64,000 nt of DNA. It comes from Tenacibaculum sp. M341 (GTDB lineage Bacteria > Bacteroidota > Bacteroidia > Flavobacteriales > Flavobacteriaceae). The stretch is taken from NCBI RefSeq assembly GCF_004337695.1, contig NZ_SJXJ01000016.1, positions 1-64,000 on the forward strand, read 5' to 3'. This document shows positions 62,339 to 64,000 of the stretch, piece after piece. Below the pieces are notes generated by a model. It saw only the letters and a list, made by a program, of their open reading frames with translations. It had not been told where the DNA came from and did not search any database. A program made the translations under genes and the position numbers. How positions within the stretch are numbered: position 1 is the first letter of the stretch; each line of letters opens with the position of its first letter.

Positions 62339-63112
62339 TTTTTTAAAATAATCGAACGATTTCAAAAGTCTACTACCGTACCATGAAAATAATTCTCCGT
62401 CAACAAAAACGGTTTTAGCATGGTGTGTACATCTACCAACTTCAAAAGCGTGTTCTTCCTTAAAAGGATAAGGTTCTGAAGAAAGGAAAACTATTTCCGG
62501 ATCTCCTTCTAATCGTATCTTTTTTAATTGTATCTCAGGATAGCGTTCTTTATTTTTATAAATATTATCAAACTTATTAAGCTCAAGTAAGTGATTGATA
62601 AAAGTGTTATTCCCAGCAGCCATCCACGGATTTCTCCATATAAAATAAGCAACGGTTTTGGAGTCATATGAATTTACAAAATTCTTAAAATCGTTTATCT
62701 TGAATTTAAGTTTCTGATAAATCTTTGAGGCTTCAGTTCTACAAGAAAAAATAAGACCATATTGTTCTATTAATTCAAAAACATCATCCAATGTAAAAAT
62801 ATTAGAAACATGAACAATAGAAATTTCATTGCATGAATTAACTATTTCTTCAGTATTTTCTTCTTTATTACAGAGAATGATATCAGGTTTTAAATCTTTA
62901 ATAACATCCAGTTTAATTTTTTTTGTTCCACCAACAATAGTTTTTGTTTGTTTTAAGTGATATGGATGTATACAAAATTTGGTCAAGCCAACAATTTGTT
63001 CCTCCAATCCTAAATCGAATAGTAACTCAGTTAAACTAGGTACTAAAGAAACTATTCGTTTAGGTGTGTTTAAGATATTAAGCTCTCTGTTGAGTTGATC
63101 TGATATTTTCAA
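62318..63112 (-). CDS. BtuF-like metal/cobalamin-binding protein without signal peptide
   Basis: A 264-aa protein of the helical-backbone metal receptor family (periplasmic-binding-protein clamshell). Motifs: RIVSLVPSLTELLFDLGLEEQIVGLTKFCIHP near the start, DVIKDLKPDIILCNKEENTEE, and YFIWRNPWMAAGNNTFIN. Relatives bind cobalamin or iron complexes for ABC import. There is no N-terminal signal peptide or lipobox: the protein begins MKISDQLNRELNILNTPK, so it may stay in the cytoplasm or the true start lies elsewhere. No permease gene is adjacent. The convergent small gene overlaps its end by 21 bp. Confidence 0.88.
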   Translation of the reverse strand: MKISDQLNRELNILNTPKRIVSLVPSLTELLFDLGLEEQIVGLTKFCIHPYHLKQTKTIVGGTKKIKLDVIKDLKPDIILCNKEENTEEIVNSCNEISIVHVSNIFTLDDVFELIEQYGLIFSCRTEASKIYQKLKFKINDFKNFVNSYDSKTVAYFIWRNPWMAAGNNTFINHLLELNKFDNIYKNKERYPEIQLKKIRLEGDPEIVFLSSEPYPFKEEHAFEVGRCTHHAKTVFVDGELFSWYGSRLLKSFDYFKKLHQRIV

Positions 63113-63142
63113 AGTCTTTGTTTTAACAGTGCAAAAATAAAA

Positions 63143-63919
63143 TTATTTTACTCCCATTAATTCTTGAAACTCTTTTTTATAACCTTTACTAACCCTAAAA
63201 GTAGATTTTGATTCTATTATTTTAACATCGGTTTCACCATAACTTGAACTTATAATTTCTTCTATAAAATCAGAGTTAATGATTGTTGATCGATGTATGC
63301 GGATAAATTTATTTGAGTTTAATCTTTTGATAATGCTTGATAAAGACTCTCTCAATAAATGCTTCTTATTGTTAGTAGTGAAAATTTCTATGTAGTAACC
63401 AGACGCAGAAACATACTTAATTGTATCAACATCTAAGAAAGATATTTTGTTACCAGATTTGATATTTATTTTTCTACTTTCAATTTTGTCTGTATTCTGA
63501 ACAATAGAAAGAATGTCGTTTAGGCTTGATTGTAGATTTACTAACTCCTCTTTTCTTTTGTATTCCATAGCATTGTTTATCGTTTGATAAAAACGATTGT
63601 CTTCAAATGGAGTTGTTATATAATCAAAAGCAGAGTAATCAAAAGCTTTATAAGCAAATTCATTATGACTAGTAATAAACACAAATAGCGGCTTATTTCT
63701 AGAATACGTTTGCTTGATTATATCAAAACCAGATACTCCCTGTATTTTTATATCTAGAAATACTAAATCAGGTTTTAAATGGTTTATAGAGTCTATGGCT
63801 TCCAACGGATCAGAAAAACTCCCAATAATGTCTATAGTTTCGAGACCTTTTAACAATTTTTTTATTCTGTTTACAGCAATACAAAGGTCATCAACTATTA
63901 TACATTTAATTTTTGTCAT
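63143..63919 (-). CDS. LytTR-family response regulator
   Basis: A 258-aa regulator with a receiver domain (D10-D11 pocket, D56 in LVFLDIKIQG) and a C-terminal LytTR domain (about 150-258; INIKSGNKISFLDVDTIKYVSASGYYIEIF and FIRIHRSTIINSDFI). It lies 30 bp upstream of the BtuF-like gene in the same direction and could be cotranscribed. The partner kinase is not in the remaining 81 bp of the window, so it may be encoded just beyond the edge or be absent. Confidence 0.92.
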   Translation of the reverse strand: MTKIKCIIVDDLCIAVNRIKKLLKGLETIDIIGSFSDPLEAIDSINHLKPDLVFLDIKIQGVSGFDIIKQTYSRNKPLFVFITSHNEFAYKAFDYSAFDYITTPFEDNRFYQTINNAMEYKRKEELVNLQSSLNDILSIVQNTDKIESRKINIKSGNKISFLDVDTIKYVSASGYYIEIFTTNNKKHLLRESLSSIIKRLNSNKFIRIHRSTIINSDFIEEIISSSYGETDVKIIESKSTFRVSKGYKKEFQELMGVK

Positions 63920-64000
63920 GTAGCAATAATTAAGTTGATAATTTATGCTAAAATAATGAATAAAGTCCTTGCGATGTTGTTAATTTAACCCTATTAGGAG

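Noticed and set aside
1-64000. tRNA, rRNA and CRISPR arrays
   Set aside because: No cloverleaf with CCA-type ends, no ribosomal RNA motifs and no regularly spaced direct repeats were noticed on reading the window.

Overview
The window comes from a low-GC (roughly 30-33% by eye) marine-type Flavobacteriaceae chromosome; a Tenacibaculum/Polaribacter-like genome is the best guess. The evidence is the Bacteroidota promoter form TTG-N20-TAnnTTTG, a type IX secretion C-terminal domain on a PhoD phosphatase, GYDIA-type GHMP kinase, Lacal_2735- and DUF5522-like small proteins, LytTR two-component pairs and the family-typical gene content. No rRNA, tRNA, CRISPR array, prophage or intact insertion sequence was seen; the only mobile-element trace is a transposase C-terminal remnant at the left edge.

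Layout, left to right. 0.4-6 kb (minus): the elongasome operon mreB-mreC-mreD-mrdA-rodA. 6-9.2 kb (minus): purH, a possible 38-aa gene, a GAF protein of the free methionine sulfoxide reductase family and an RsuA/RluB pseudouridine synthase. 9.3-12.8 kb: a NarL-type regulator with a very large beta-propeller sensor kinase. 12.9 kb: a 56-aa zinc-ribbon gene. 13.4-18.7 kb (minus): LytS/LytTR pair, diphosphomevalonate decarboxylase, a YwqK/MORN-like protein, mevalonate kinase and a UbiA prenyltransferase. 18.9-20.6 kb (plus): an ExbB/MotA-like channel protein, a 77-aa protein, a GldM-N-like secreted protein and a small transcription unit. 20.8-28.6 kb: ComEC, a secreted thioredoxin, then two POT peptide transporters with a DPP IV peptidase. 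28.8-33.2 kb (plus): class II HMG-CoA reductase fused to a DUF1569/DinB-like domain, GYDIA GHMP kinase and an HI0933-like flavoprotein, with a double-glycine leader peptide gene on the other strand between the first two.

33.3-43.6 kb is a looser accessory region, all on the minus strand: DoxX-like protein, SDR, DUF4174, lipoprotein, COG0523 GTPase with a palindromic operator-like promoter, bestrophin, crotonase, NTF2-like protein, AraC regulator, and a cluster of a P-loop-less adenylate-kinase-like protein, an unknown protein, SMI1/KNR4 and a membrane protein that looks like orphan immunity genes. 43.8-48.5 kb: fused isobutyryl-CoA mutase IcmF, an M15 peptidase and a small HExxH protein. 48.7-56 kb: T9SS-exported PhoD, then a LysR regulator divergent from hutH-hutU and a DUF4136 lipoprotein. 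56-64 kb: small secreted proteins, DUF5522, DUF4197, a LytTR/LytS pair, an adjacent EreA/ChaN-like and DUF5694 pair, a Lacal_2735-like protein, a BtuF-like protein without signal peptide, and a LytTR regulator at the right edge.

The genes fit a protein- and amino-acid-consuming heterotroph: peptides are cleaved (DPP IV) and imported (POT), histidine is degraded (hutHU), branched-chain acyl-CoAs are handled (IcmF), and isoprenoids are made by the mevalonate route from two separate loci. The most interesting targets are the ExbB/GldM-like mini-module, the Cys-rich leader peptide, the pseudo-adenylate kinase within the immunity-like cluster, the HMG-CoA reductase fusion and the COG0523 operator.
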